A stretch of 64,000 nucleotides of DNA from Struthio camelus (GCF_040807025.1 NC_090981.1:3670501-3734500), one strand, 5' to 3'. Positions 35,501 to 48,208 are shown, counted from the first letter of the stretch. A program made the numbers and translations. The notes: generated by a model not told the origin, from the letters alone.

Positions 35501-37382
35501 GAGTAAAAACCATAAAGAAACTACTGTGATAAACAGAATTCTAATCTGTCAAGGTAGTTCTTATGCCAAGAAGTCCATTTCAGACCATGAGTCTTACCAC
35601 ATCTTCGTGTATGAGAGCTAATTACCTGGGTAAAAAAATTTTTAATAGAAAAACAAAGTTGACAACCTTTGTTCAGGTCTGTGTTTATTTTTACTTTTTT
35701 TTTTAAACTATTAAAAGGAAAGCAAGCTATTGAGTGAGTGAAAGAAAAATTGAATATATGAAAGTTTACAAAATATATAAAATATATTAAAAAGTGAATA
35801 TTAGCAGGAAAAGTGAGTAGCAGGGGGATTTCTTTGCTTTAATTAATAACTTTGTCATTCTGAGTGAGAACTGAGAAAGCAGGAAAGTTTCTTTTCCTGC
35901 TTGTTAGGAGAGCTCATTCTCATGTGTACTTTTATGAATTCTAAAGTTCTGAAAAATCAGTTGATTCAAATCTTTAATTATGGATGACTGACTTTGCTTT
36001 TTGGAGCATGCTTTGCTTTTGAAAGTGATGTGTTACTTTTTGTCAAAAGAAAATGCTGAATTTAGTGTAAAAATCGCAGTAAATTACAAATCAACTTATT
36101 TCAGTAATAGTAACATTTAAGAATCATATGTTTTTTCTGAGCAAAATAAACTTAAAAGACATGCAAATTAAGGTTAAACTTGATAAATGCTTCCTACTTT
36201 CTCACTTTACAACAATCCATCCTTCTCTATCGACTTTCTAAATCAACAACCAAAGAAGGATGGTAAGAATCATAGTGTCTCTCATATTCTATTGTGTTGA
36301 GCCAATAATTAACTATACCACTCCATGCTTAAAGTGCCAACACCAAATAAAAAATAAAGGAAATTGCTGAAGGGGAGGAAGAGACTGTGCTGTACGTGTG
36401 CCTGTTAGAAGGAGGAAATTAGAACTTAAAAGCTGTAGTCTTTCTTTCATTCATTATCCACTGAGCAGATATCATATGTGGTTTCTTCATGTTTCTAAGT
36501 AGGACTTGTGGGTCCTAGAGTTGATCTTGTTGATAAGTCCAGGAGTCTGTATGCCTGGATCAGGATCTTAAGTCATATATAAATGTGGTTTTTTTTTTAT
36601 AGTCAATCTAATTTGGTGTCCTGTTCTTTTATTAGTAATACCATAGCATTTACAGCATACTTTCTTTTAAAAGTGATGTGCTTCTATTACAAATGTTTGT
36701 GATTTAATAAGACATTTTATTTAATATGCTTGAGACTGCCTTCTAAAAAAAACAACTTTCTTCCTGAAGAATAACTTAAATAACTGTAATTACCAGTGTT
36801 GCCTACTCAATCATTCTATTTCATGCTGAGAAGAGTTTGCTTTTACTGCTGTGCAATTTTTATCTCACCCTGTGATTCCCTGAGTCTAGATTTTTGAGGA
36901 GATTCTCTGTATTTATTACTTATCTTAAAACTTAATGAAGGCCTCTTCTTTTTATCTGCTACGTATCTTAATTATGAAGGAGGACTGTTAGCACAATGTG
37001 GCTGTTGTGAGTTCTAATACAAGACTGGATGTCATTTCAAGATCAATGGGTAGGGGAGGTTAGGAACTGCTCTTTTTGTTACTGATCTTAGGAATCATCA
37101 TAAATGAATTTTGAGTTTCATTTTTCCATCTTATATTTAGTCTCAGCCTATACCATCTCCCACACTTGTGAGAAGTTTTACTTTTTAATATGAAACAATA
37201 TCTAATAAATATATATATTTTAATAAATGATTTCATCCTCTTGTGTAAAAAAAAAAACTTGTACTCCTGATTAAGCAGGAATCTCACTGGTTCCCAGAGT
37301 AAACATTTTTTGGTTGTACACATGATTGATAAAGAAAATTTTGAGGAGCAGAGAAGGAAAAAAGCCTCCTGAATAAGTATAA

Positions 37383-38090
37383 CAGAATCACAGAACGGTT
37401 GAGGTTGGAAGGGACCCCTGGAGATCATCTAGTCCAACCCCCCTGCTCAAGCAGGGTCCTCTAGAGCACATTGCCCAGGACCATGTCCAGATGGCTTTTG
37501 AATATCTCCAGGGAAGGAGACTCCACTACCTCTCTGGGCAACCTGTGCCAGGGCTCAGTCACCCTCACAGGAAAGAGGTTTTTCTCATGTTCAGATGGAC
37601 CTTCTTGTGTTTCAGTTTGTGCCCGTTGCCTCTTGTCCTGTCCCTGGGCACCACGGAGAAGAGTCTGGCCCCATCCTCTTGACACTCCCCCTTCAGATAC
37701 TTGTACACATTGATGAGATCCCCCCTCAGTCTTCTCTTCTCCAGGCTGAACAGGCCCAGCTCCCTCAGCCTTTCCTCATAGGAGAGATGTTCCAGTCCCC
37801 TCATCATCTCAGTAGCCCTCCGCTGGACTCTCTCCAGGAGTGCCATGTCTCTCTTGCACTGGGGAGCCCAGCACTGGACACAGGACTCCAGGTGGGGCCT
37901 CCCCAGGGCTGAGTAGAGGGGCAGGATCACCTCCCTCGACCTGCTGGCAACACTCTGCCTCATGCAGCCCAGGATACCCTTGGCCTTCCTGGCCCCAAGG
38001 GCACACTGCTGGCTCATGGTCAACTTGTTGTCCACCAGCACTCCCAGGTCCTTCTCCACAGAGCTGCTTTCTAGCAGGTCAGCCCCCCAG
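37383..38090 (-). mobile_element. CR1 LINE 3' fragment
   Basis: This is a minus-strand CR1 tail with ATTCTGTG-type repeats at 37383 and 5' truncation at about 38090. It covers only the C-terminal end of ORF2 ([18 protein letters not shown] to PSLEIFK). The frame 37565-38059 breaks near 37570 relative to the last block (37461-37685), so one small frameshift is present. It lies antisense in the C9orf85 intron about 1 kb before the cysteine-rich exon. Confidence 0.92.
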
Positions 38091-39087
38091 TTCTTGTGAA
38101 TTCACAGTTTCTTAAGGAGTTGGATATGTGCATCTTAATATAAAAGCTCTGCAGAGCTTAGGTGAAGATAGTAGGGAGAAAAAGTGCTCAGGAACGGAAC
38201 TTGAGAAAGCAAGTCAAAATTCTGTTTCACAAAATGCTAGTTCGTGTGTCTCTCCTTATAAGGCATACAAAAACACTTGACATTTGTCTTCAGCTTGTTT
38301 TAGCCAAGTCTGCAAATCCACTGTTGAGAGCTGTATGCTAAATCCTTTCTGACAGACCTCGAGTGCCAAAAGAACCAAGGAAGGGTGTCTTTTAGGCCAG
38401 CCATATACCATGGGATATATTGTTCTGGGATCTGCTCTCCAAAAATACAAAGCTTTAAAAATATCAGGTGTATATTAAGTCATAGCAATTTAGAAATGAT
38501 TTAATATACAGGATTTTATCATGTCTTGAAAAGAACAGCCAAAAATCTCTGCATAATTAGGTTGGTTCTTTTTCAGAACAGAATACAGTTCTGTGCAGAC
38601 TTATGTTCCTAGAAAGCAAACTCCAGCACTGGCTTTGTTTATATTCTGAGAAGTTCAAGAGGAAGACATTGTATTGTTTGGATTGAAAGCTTTTATTTGT
38701 AAAGTGCATGTGCCTTTTTGTACTATATTCTGATTTTCTTTTATTGTTAAGCCAGAGGAAAAAGTTATGCAGCTTCTAAAGCAAAACAGCCTGTTGAAAT
38801 GAATGGAAAGATTAGTGTTTTGCCACTTCGAATATAAAAATTCTTACTTTTTATGTTTCTTTTTCAGTTCTAGTTTTAAAAATTATTTCTGAAAAAGTTA
38901 AAGGAGAAGGAAAACAGGCAATGCTCTTTGTGTTTTAATAAGCATCAAAAACAATTGTTTCATATGAAACTGGCTGTAACAGTGCCTCTTCAGAAGAATA
39001 CAGTAGTTTGTCTATATTGTCTTTGAAGATAGAATGTTTAATAAGTGCCTACAAATAGTTTTAATGCTGTTTTCTTTCTCTTCACAG

Positions 39088-39201
39088 TGTCAAATGCCTC
39101 CAGAAAGCTGTAAAAGATCCTTACCCTATTATTTGCTGACCATGTGCTTTTAAACTAGGAGTCTGTGCTAAGTGTGGAAAGGAAGAAGAAATTGTAATTC
39201 T
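39088..39201 (+). pseudogene. C9orf85: C9orf85 cysteine-rich exon with in-frame TGA
   Basis: The exon lies between a strong acceptor (TTTCTCTTCACAG) and a consensus donor (GTAAGT at 39202). It translates as VKCLQKAVKDPYPIIC, stop, then PCAFKLGVCAKCGKEEEIVI. This matches the zinc-ribbon-like part of C9orf85 with every visible cysteine kept. The TGA at 39137-39139 replaces the arginine codon between two cysteines, a change expected from CGA to TGA. The last complete codon reads ATT, and the split codon CT- would change the family's Pro to Leu, again C-to-T. Intact splice sites with a nonsense codon mean a spliced RNA may still be made, but the protein would end before its last cysteines. A sequencing error or a second functional copy elsewhere cannot be excluded. 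Confidence 0.82.
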
Positions 39202-40692
39202 GTAAGTAGCTCTTAGATTACACACCTTCAGTACTGTACTTTTGTCTTCCCCTTTTAATAAAGCATATTTGGAAACTGCCTAGGAGCTGTTGTGCTTCAT
39301 GCCATATTCTGAATAACTGTGACAGGAATCATTAAGAGTTATTAGCCTCAGTTTCTTCTGCTGAAGCCAGAGTGAAATGCCTATTGATGTTAGTGGGGCT
39401 AGGCCAAATAATTCTTACTTGGATAAGACACTTTATTGTAATATTAAAGGGTAAATTGCATCTCCTCCTTAGGAACAAAGCACTTTAAAATGGATAGAGC
39501 ACCATAAAATATGCATAAGCCAATTTACTGTTTGCATTTAGTCTGTCATTTTATGATTCAGTTACTAGTGAACAGAAGTAAACTAAACAAGGGCTAATGT
39601 AAAGCAAACATTCTTCCAGGTGGGAAAATTTGGTAATGGTCTAGCCCTTTGCTCAAAGGTGAGAGGAAATCCTGAAATGATAGGAAAATGTGTCATGGAA
39701 CTGGCAATAGCTGCATAATCTGAAAATAAGGGGAAGGGCTCTCTCATCAAAGCAGTGACACAACCTGTCAATACTAGGGAAGAGCAATGGCACACAGATA
39801 AGCAACGTGTAACAGCAAAGCTCAAAAAGTAGGAAAAAATCCTCTCAAGGTCTTTGCATCATGTAACGAATCCTCTGTTCAGAGTTTACTTGGGCAGTTA
39901 ATACTTCAGATGATAAAACTATGCTTAGATGATGGACAGCTACAGTGGTGGCTGGCTAGCGTTAGCCTCTGTGAGACGAGGTAATTCTCGCAAGGTTTCC
40001 CTGTGTTTGATCTTAACTGTGGTTAAAAGATATGCTATTGGAAATGACTGCTGCAACTAAAACCACATACTATAGCTCACAAAATTGCTAACTTAAGAGA
40101 GTTTGTGTACATTTGCTATTATAGAGAAAAGAAGTTTTTATTTTTCTGGAGACAGCTCTAACAGGGAAAGAAAATGAACAGTTTAGATTTTATTGTTTAA
40201 TTTGTGACTGAAGTTAGAACATATTTGGAATGACTGTAAGGTTTGGTCTTCATAAGACTTTAATTAATAGTTGCGAATTTCAAGTTCTTTGTGAAGAACT
40301 TGCTGAACAGAGGATTATCCAGGGACAGGACCCCTTTAAACCCTGGTCTTAGATAAAAATCTTATTTAGATAAGAAAATGAAAAGAAGGAAGGAGATTAA
40401 AAGTTTTATAAGAGATTTCTGAGAAAATCTTTTGGGTAGTTACATAATAGGAATTGTCTTTTGATTTTTACTTTTTTTATTAGAGAATTTGAAAAGTCTT
40501 TACCTCTTCTTTTCTTTCACAGAGAATAATGAATTTGTATTTGTAAGCCTTAAGAGAGGGGGAATAGTAATATCACCATGGCTGCAGGACATTGAGATGC
40601 AGTTTAAGTGCTCTACCTAGGATGACTGATGGGGGGGGGGGGAAAGAAAGGGGGGTTCACAAAGTCAGGAATTGAACTGAACCTTGTTGGTC
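39202..40692. other. Sequence downstream of the C9orf85 exon, last exon not found
   Basis: This is AT-rich DNA with a 12-base G run at 40631-40642. The final exon of C9orf85, an acidic tail in other vertebrates, should lie somewhere to the right. I could not recognise it here or up to 45750. Confidence 0.5.
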
Positions 40693-40697
40693 CTTAC

Positions 40698-41201
40698 TGT
40701 TATGGAAACAGTTCAACCCTAGGTTTCTGAGGGGCAGTTTCACATACATCTAGCAGCAAAATTATTTATTTATTTTATTTAAATGACGGTACAGCAAAGT
40801 AACAGCTCGAGCTGGGTGCCTCCAGGGAGGGACCCCAAACAAAGAAATTTTGGGGCAATTATACTCCTTACAGTGAAATTTCCCCACCTGCCCGTGACAG
40901 TCTCTCCCAATCTTCTTTACTGAGTCGGTGGTCTCTTTCCTCTGGATTGGTTCACGTCTACGTCCCGGGACGGTTGCTGTGTTCCTGCTTCACGGTGCCT
41001 TCTCTTATCCCAAGGTTGACGGTTACCTCTGGCCGTTGTGTGCTGTGTCCTTGAGGGCTGGTTCTAGCTGGGTTTGCAGTCGCATCCTCAGCGATGTCCC
41101 TCGAGCTCATTTACAACTCACTCCTGCGGCCTGCAGGCTTCGTCTACTTTAGGCGCTAGTGCTAAGCTGGGCGAGAGCTAAATTAGCTCCCTTTTCTAAC
41201 A
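40698..41201 (+). mobile_element. Solo LTR, family 2, copy 2 (TSD CTTAC)
   Basis: This 504-bp LTR runs from TGTTATGGAAACAG to TTTTCTAACA and is flanked on both sides by CTTAC (40693-40697 and 41202-41206), a clean 5-bp target duplication. It is the inverted counterpart of 30242-30742. The two copies together flank the C9orf85 cysteine-rich exon about 10 kb apart in opposite orientation. No internal viral sequence adjoins it. Confidence 0.88.
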
Positions 41202-41206
41202 CTTAC

Positions 41207-44200
41207 CTAATATATTCCTGGAGAAGAGAATGATAGATGTTAATAATTAGTCATATGAAGAATAAAGGAAATGCAGTGATGCTGCTGACACAGTTGGATT
41301 CCTGTTAACTGATTGTCCTTCAAGTGTTATCAATTCTCATTTAGTGTGACTCAATGCTGACAGTAATTAATTACATAATAGACTGTCAGCATGTGGAAAT
41401 AAGGCATGCAAGATGATTCTCACTTCAAAAGGGGAAATGCTTATCATAGGCTTGTGCTGTCAGAACTTGTCATTGTTAACTTGAACAAATTAAGATTTCT
41501 GCAAAAACAAATTCCCATAAGAGGATTTCCTAAGAGAGTCCAGATTCACTGCAGCCTGAGAAGAGTCCAGTATGGATGCGGTGCTGAGTCCTAGCATAAT
41601 AACTTTCTTTGTTAAACATTCACAAGCATCTCTGAGACATCCTATCATCAAATGTTTCTGAAGTATCAGGCCATACAAAAAGCATTGCTAGTTGATTTAC
41701 TTCTAGCTTTGTATGGGGCTGGACTCCTCTATTTTTGTCCTGGCTATTGATTAACTCCTCTAAACTACTAATGCAATACAAGCCTCTGAAGGTTTGTAGG
41801 GCTACTGGTTAATTCAAAAAAGGATTATTTGTTTTCTCCCTATAATGGGCATGTGCTTGGATGCTGAGATGCAAATCATTGCATTAGCAAGGAAAATAGA
41901 GGAAAAAATAGCAGATAGCAAAAGATAAGCCACCTGGTAACCCTCTAGCCCTATAATTATACCTTTACTTTGTTCAGGAGTTCTCACATAAATGGACTCT
42001 GGCAGAAAATGCAAATCTACCTCTGCTTATAGGAAGCATCAGACTAACTTACAGAGTTAATGAGTAAAGGTTTATAAGTAGTATGGAAAGACATTCTTAA
42101 TATCCAGGTGTTTAATGAGCTGGTCATGCACACTGTCAACATCTGTTTCACTTCATTCTTCTGCCTACCTTTTATCTGACAGCTATTAAAAGGACAAAAG
42201 CTGTATATAAAAAAGAAAGTTTCATAACTCATCATATATAGTCAATATGAAAAGATGGGTTCCTGCCCTCAGAATGGTTGCATAAACTAGTATTTTAAGT
42301 GAAGTAATTCTGTGTAGGGATTGGTATCATGTTCTTGGTCAAATCAGCTTTAACAGATTAGAAATGAAGTACTTGGTATATTATTTCAGGTAGCAGATTT
42401 TCTTGTTGGAGCCTCTAAAATAGTTTAGATGAAATCACACAGGGAGTTGCTTTTTTTCCTACTGAAGTCCATGAGAAAACTGCTATTTGCAATAATAGGG
42501 AGAGGATCCATAATTTAGTCATAGATAAAAGGCTTGAATTTGAGAACCTGAAAAAAAGGGGCTGAAGACTACATTCTTCGCATTAAGATTTGGCCTGATT
42601 TTCAGATACGTGTACCAACTCTATTTCCTTTGATATAGATTTAGAAATCCAAGTTAGAAGGGTCTGGCATAGTCACGTAACTTAATGTGCTTTGATTGCA
42701 GTACCAAATATTTTTGTGTTTTTCTTATAGCTATAGCATGCAAGATAATGCTTTTGTACAAAAAATACATGGATTTTTAGTGTTCCTGAATGGTAGCACC
42801 CACTTGAAATCTCTCTTTAGGACAGCTTGCATTTTTGACTCTCAAGATTGTCACAGCCCTGTCCCTAGCACTTGGCTTGCTGTTTCCCAAATCCTATGTG
42901 AACATATGTGACATAATGTGTGAAGAGAATCTATGAAGAGTATCCATAGTTTGCATATTAATATGTGTAGCATTAGTGAAACTTGTAACATTTAGTACAT
43001 AAATAATTGCAAGCTACATCTATGACAGTCTGAGTTACTTTTTCTCATAGACCTTAGTCTATCCCCTTGGTATTTTGTCCCTTTTAGGGTCATTTTCTAT
43101 CTTTGTCCCACAGTCTGGTTCTGCACTGTGGAAGTTGCTGGCTTGAACGAAAGCTGATACAGCCTCTGACTGATAGCAACAATAGATTACTCTGGGTTAT
43201 TCCCAGTAGCAGCAACAGAGTTGCCGCCAGAACCATAAAGCAAACTGCTTGCTCCAAAGCGGTGATATTTGTGAGATGTGTGTGAAACAAAATGAGGCTA
43301 CAGGTCATGGGGAAAGGAAAAAAGGCCCCTATAATGTTTTTTATTATAGTAGAGTAGCGTAAAAAGCCCCCAAACCTTCCAATTCCATAGAAAAACAGAA
43401 CCCATAAAATAAGACTAAATCTATTCTTTTAGCAATAGCAAATTCGCTATTGCTTACATGACAAAGATTAAAAAACGTCTTTCTCTGGGCATGGCTATTA
43501 TCTCATGTTCTAAGGATAATAATTGTTCAATAATAGCTCAATCTTTCTTATTATAAGTTAGTTAAAAACCTGACAGTGATTTCAAATGGAACAAGCTTGT
43601 GCCTGCATTGTTTGGAGAAAAGACAGCATATGTTTGTTATGTTATAAAGCTATAATCCTGCACCCTTAAAAGACTGATACAAATGACGAGTTTGGCATAA
43701 ATGTCTAGAAAGATTTGATGGCATTAAGCTAGAATTTTCACATTTTAGGAAAGCGTAACATCAAGGATTAAGCCATCTCAAAAGTATGTGGTGATTGGAA
43801 CTTCAGATCTATCGCTTTTACAGTGTTTCAGTGCAAAGTTTTCTACGCTCTCCAGTCTGCATAATAGCTTGAGTTGCATTTCGGTATAAATAGCACTGAC
43901 ACTGTGATCTCCCAGCATCAAGAAAGCATTAAATTTTGGATCACTATGTTCAACTAGCTGCTCCATTCACATCATCATGCTTCAACTTTTCTGAGAGGTC
44001 TGGGGAAGCCAAACAATGATGGCTGTCTGTGGACGTTACTTCTAAAAATCACATTAGCAGTTGGCTGACTGGGACAAAAAGGCCTGCAGCACTCACCCAG
44101 AGCACATCAGAAACGTGTCCCATTGGACATGTTGTTTCCTGCCCCCCTTAGCCTGTTACAGGCCAGACCGCTAGCATTAAAAGCATGTATTGTTCCCCCG

Positions 44201-45750
44201 CTGTGCAGAGAAGTCCCGCTTGCTATTAATGAGAATGCAGTGTGTGGTGCAAAAGGAGGGATAATGTATATGCCTCTTATCTTTAAACTGAGAGAAGGGC
44301 CTTTGCCAAATGGCTGAGGGTGTCAGGAAGGGTGCCCAAGCCAGGTCTGTCCAAAATGCCAGTTGGAGGCCAAAAAAGAAGAAAAAGCTTCTCACTGAAA
44401 TAAACACAGTGCTGAACTTGTCTTGTGAGTAAGGAAATATAGAGGTTCACACAGCCTGCAACTGCCTCCTTTCATCTTCACGTACTCCAGCTGTCACTGT
44501 AATGTGCATGGTAATTAATCCTAATAATAAATCTGCTGCTTTAAGATAATTGGCCTGAGAACAAGTTAGTGTTTATTGCCCCCTAGCATGTTTAATGAGT
44601 TTTGCAAGCAGGCTCCAAGAAATTAAATAAATTGTTGCTGTTGGAGCATTCTTAATTTTATGGGAAAATAAAGCAACTTAAACAGAACTTTGTAATGGAT
44701 AGTAACTATTCCATAATGTACTTATTCTCCTGGACCTAAGTGGCAATAACCCCAAAAGAATAATTCAGATGAAGAATTCAATTCTTGGAAATGAAGCCAG
44801 GTCTCCCCAATGACAAAGTATAGTGTTATCACTGCTTTAGCTCTGTAGCTTGATGGGCTTTTTCTTTTTTTTTCTTTTTCTTTTTTTGTTTGTATTAATT
44901 AAAGCTATGTTTAATATTAGTTACATCATTGAGCAAAGTTCTGGTCTGCAGAAAGCTACTGCTTTAAGGACAAAACCACTGAGTCATGTTATTCTACAAC
45001 TGGGACTACTTTGCCCCTTCCTAAAGGTAAGTTGTTACAAGAGAGCTTGATTTATTGATCTTGAGTAACCTATATTGGTGGTTAAATATATCTTTCCTAA
45101 CTGACTTAACGTCAAGCTAGTCTACCAGTCTTCATGTTTGACTTATTCTGACTTTTCTTTTTTTTTTGTCTTTTTAATTGCAGAGTACTTTGATACTCCA
45201 CTAAAGTCACCTGAGCTACAAGGTTTCACATGAGAAAAGTAAGCAAGAGACTAGCAAACAAAACCCAAAACTCTCAAATCCCAGTCTCATGCCTCGCCCC
45301 TTGGATTTTGCTGCCTTTCATGTGATTTTTACATACAATGTGTTAAGAAGTATGACTTCATATAGACTAAGAATCTAAAGAAAGAAATTAGTTCTTATTT
45401 CCCCTTAATAGATGTAGAACAATGAAAAAAGGGATAAAATAAGTTATTGCATTAAAAATACTACATCTGTTTATATTTGCTCACCAGTGGTATACAATGA
45501 ATCGCTGAATGAGGAAACTTTTCTAGTTTTCCTTTTAATCACATCCTCATTTTTCTGTCTCAAAGAAACTCCCTTACAACACCAGGTGTCACTATAACAA
45601 AGTGAAAAAGTTGGCTTAAAAGTTGGCTTCATAGTCTTCACCTTGTTGGAACTTGGGGGGGCTTTCTGGGGACCCTCTGAGGAACTAGAGGGCGCTTGCT
45701 GCTGACAGGGAAGAAGAGCTAGGCAAGGACAGCTACAGGAGACCTTAATG
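41207..45750. other. Intergenic or intronic DNA, no gene recognised
   Basis: AT-rich sequence with only short frames. One segment, about 44470-44680, has the look of a conserved non-coding element: TAATTA-type homeodomain cores and mixed, non-repetitive composition. A CTCF-like motif is at 45682-45694. No coding exon could be supported. Confidence 0.45.
45682..45694 (+). promoter_or_regulatory. CTCF-like core motif
   Basis: The 13-base stretch with core ACTAGAGGGCG matches 11 of 13 positions of the CTCF core consensus (CCASYAGRKGGCR); the first two C positions differ. It lies 56 bp left of the CR1 dimer. Evidence is motif match only. Confidence 0.25.
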
Positions 45751-46309
45751 TCTCCTGGGAAGCTCTAGCTAGGTGGAGCTGCTGCTAACAAGCTCTGTTG
45801 GTTGCCCCTGATCAGAGGGAGTTGGGGCCTTTGTTCCAGCTGGCCCTTGATTAGGGTGGGTCAAGCACCCTGTGAGTCAGTGCTAGGGAGAGGCCTATAT
45901 AAGAGCCAGGCCCAGAGCACAGCTCCTGAAGTGCAGTGAACAGAAGCAGCAGTTTGTGCAGCAGGGTGCAAGAAGGCCCCTTTGTCTCCAGTCATAGTAG
46001 TGTATGCTTCCTTGGGTATGGTTATGACATGCTGCAGAGTGTGTTCCCCAGTAGCTGTTGGAGTTGTTGTGTCAGAGGCTTCTACCCAGACAGACCTTCT
46101 GGCAGTGGATGCAGCCCTGCAGGTGTCAGGCCTGGGCTGACAGTCAGCTTCCCCTGCAGAAGGTGTGCTGTGGTTGATGAGTTGTATTGCCAGGTCAAGG
46201 AGCTATGGGAGGAAGTAAGCAGGCTATGTGGCATCTGAGAAGATGAGCAAGAGATAGGATATTCTCAGAGACCCTACAGGTTCAGGAGTCTCACCAATCC
46301 TCCACAGCA

Positions 46310-47050
46310 GTGGAGATGCGGGTGGGCTCTGTGCCATGTGAAACAGTAAGTCATGATTCCATAGAAGATGAAGGCTGGAAACTGGTCACTTCTTGTATGA
46401 GGAGAAAGGCTCTTGCTCTTCCTGAAGACTTGCCTTTGAGGAACAGGTTTAGCGTCCTCCAGGCTGAGGAGGAGCTGGGCATGGCTCCAAGGGAGGCAAC
46501 TGGCCTGGCAGACCCCATGCCATGTGGGAACATCCAGCAGAAGCGGCGAGTGATTGCTGTGGGTGACTCCCCGCTGCAGGGGACAGAGGCACCTCTCTGC
46601 TGACCTGACCTCTTGTCTAGAGAGGTTTGCTGCCTGCCAGGGGCTCGAATAAGAGATGTCATGGGAAGACTGCCAAGGCTTGTCCACGCATCGGACTACT
46701 ACCCTCTGCTGCTCTTCCATGTGGGCACTAATGACACCAAGGGCAAATTGGGTACCCTCAAACAGGACTTCAGAGCTCTGGGGATGATGGTCAAGGGTCT
46801 GGGAGCCCAGGTCACTTTCTCCTCCATCCTGCCAGTGAGGGGGGAGGCCGGGAGGAGGAGTAGATGGATTTTCCAAGTTAACAACTGGCTGCGCCGCTGG
46901 TGTTGGCAACAGGGCTTTGGTTTCTATGACCATGGGACCCTGTTTGAAGACCGACAGCTGATGGGGAGAGATGGGATCCACCTCACCAAGCGGGGCACGC
47001 ATGTCTTTGCCAGCAGGTTGGCCAGCCTGGTAAGGAGGGCTTTAAACTAG
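46310..47050 (+). pseudogene. CR1 ORF1 esterase-like domain, locus B copy
   Basis: The frame has blocks VGDSPLQG, HVGTND and DGIHLTKRG. It is split by the same TGA (46601-46603) as its counterpart in locus A. The nucleophile block reads GDSP instead of GDSL in this copy. Otherwise almost identical to 3353-4093. Confidence 0.8.
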
Positions 47051-47215
47051 GCAAGATGGGGGAAGGGGAGTGTTATAGAGACAGGGTAGTCAGTAAAACA
47101 CCACTCAAGTCAGGATTCCTCCAGTGGGTGCATGCAGCCAGGGGAGTGTGTATGGGACATGGCTATGGAGGATCCTCTTCCACCTCTCCTGAGAAACCTG
47201 CATGCTCGATTGGCT

Positions 47216-48208
47216 CTCTGAAGTGCCTGTACACCAATGCACGCAGCATGGGGAATAAGCAGGAAGAATTGGAGATCTGTGTGTGGTCGCAGGGCCATGA
47301 TCTCGTTGCAGTTGCAGAGACATGGTGGGATAGCTCACATGACTGGAATGCTGCCATGGATGGCTATGGGCTTTTTAGGAAGGCCAGGCCAGGAAGGGGA
47401 GGTGGTGGAGTTGCCCTTTATGTGAGGGAGCAACTGGAATGTGTGGAGCTCTGCCTGGGGGTGGATGAAGAGCAAGTTGAGAGCCTATGGGTAAGGATTA
47501 AAGGGCAGGCTAACCTGGGTGACACTGTTGTGGGTGTTTGCTACAGGCCCCCTGATCAGGAAGAAGTAGTCGATGAGGCTGAGGGCTGAGCTGCTGGAGA
47601 GCAGCTCTGCCGAGAAGGACCTGGGAGTCCTGGTGGACAACGAGTTGACCATGAGCCAGCAGTGTGTCCTTGGGGCCAAGAAGGCCAAGGGTATCCTGGG
47701 CTGCATGAGGCAGAGTGTTGCCAGCAGGTGGAGGGAGGTGATCCTGCCCCTCTACTCAGCCCTGGGGAGGCCCCACCTGGAGTCCTGTGTCCAGTGCTGG
47801 GCTCCCCAGTACAAGAGAGACATGGAGCTCCTGAAGAGAGTCCAGCGGAGGGCTACTGAGATGATGAGGGGACTGGAGCATCTCTCCTATGAGGAAAGGC
47901 TGAGGGAGCTGGGCCTGTTCAGCCTGGAGAAGAGAAGACTGAGGGGGGATCTCATCAATGTGTACAAGTATCTGAAGGGAGGGTGTCAAGAGGCTGGGGC
48001 CAGCCTCTTCTCCGTGGTGCCCAGGGACAGGACAAGAGGCAACGGGTGCAAACTGAAATGCAGGAAGGTCCATCTGAACTTGAGGAGAAACTTCTTCACT
48101 GTGAGGGTGACTGAGCCCTGGCACAGGTTGCCCAGAGAGGTAGTGGAGTCTCCTTCCCTGGAGATATTCAAAACCCGTCTGGATGTGATCCTGGGCAATG
48201 TGCTCTAG
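47216..48208 (+). pseudogene. CR1 ORF2 remnant with internal deletion, locus B copy
   Basis: The endonuclease N terminus (YTNARSMGNKQEEL, AETWW, CYRPP) is joined near 47577 to the ORF2 C terminus, at exactly the junction seen in locus A at about 4620. The catalytic core of both enzymes is absent. Confidence 0.85.

Larger units (their letters stand above)
29072..39087 (+). other. C9orf85 intronic region, second exon not convincingly found
   Basis: This interval between the two recognised C9orf85 exons holds an LTR-like fragment (29716-30075), LTRs at 30242-30742 and 31617-32566, and a CR1 tail (37383-38090). The rest (32572-37382 and 38091-39087) is AT-rich, with an AT repeat near 33630-33690. 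The family's second exon, which codes for the first CxxC pair, should lie here. Only weak candidates are visible (see rejected items). Confidence 0.55.

Noticed and set aside
36010-36130. Possible C9orf85 second-exon remnant (KVMC...SKENAEFSVK...NYK)
   Set aside because: A few residues (Cys, Lys-Glu, Glu, Val-Lys, Tyr-Lys) fall in the expected order with small shifts. The second CxxC cysteine and the Trp are missing and no good acceptor is visible. Too weak to annotate without an alignment to a bird orthologue.
36185-36265. Second weak C9orf85 exon-2 candidate ending at a TG/GTAAGA donor
   Set aside because: The end (LSK...) and phase fit the expected junction and an INA tripeptide occurs upstream, but length and the cysteines do not match. 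Probably chance.
40928-41152. 74-codon ORF with a near copy at 30291-30515
   Set aside because: It is shared because both lie in the family 2 LTR; there is no protein family resemblance.
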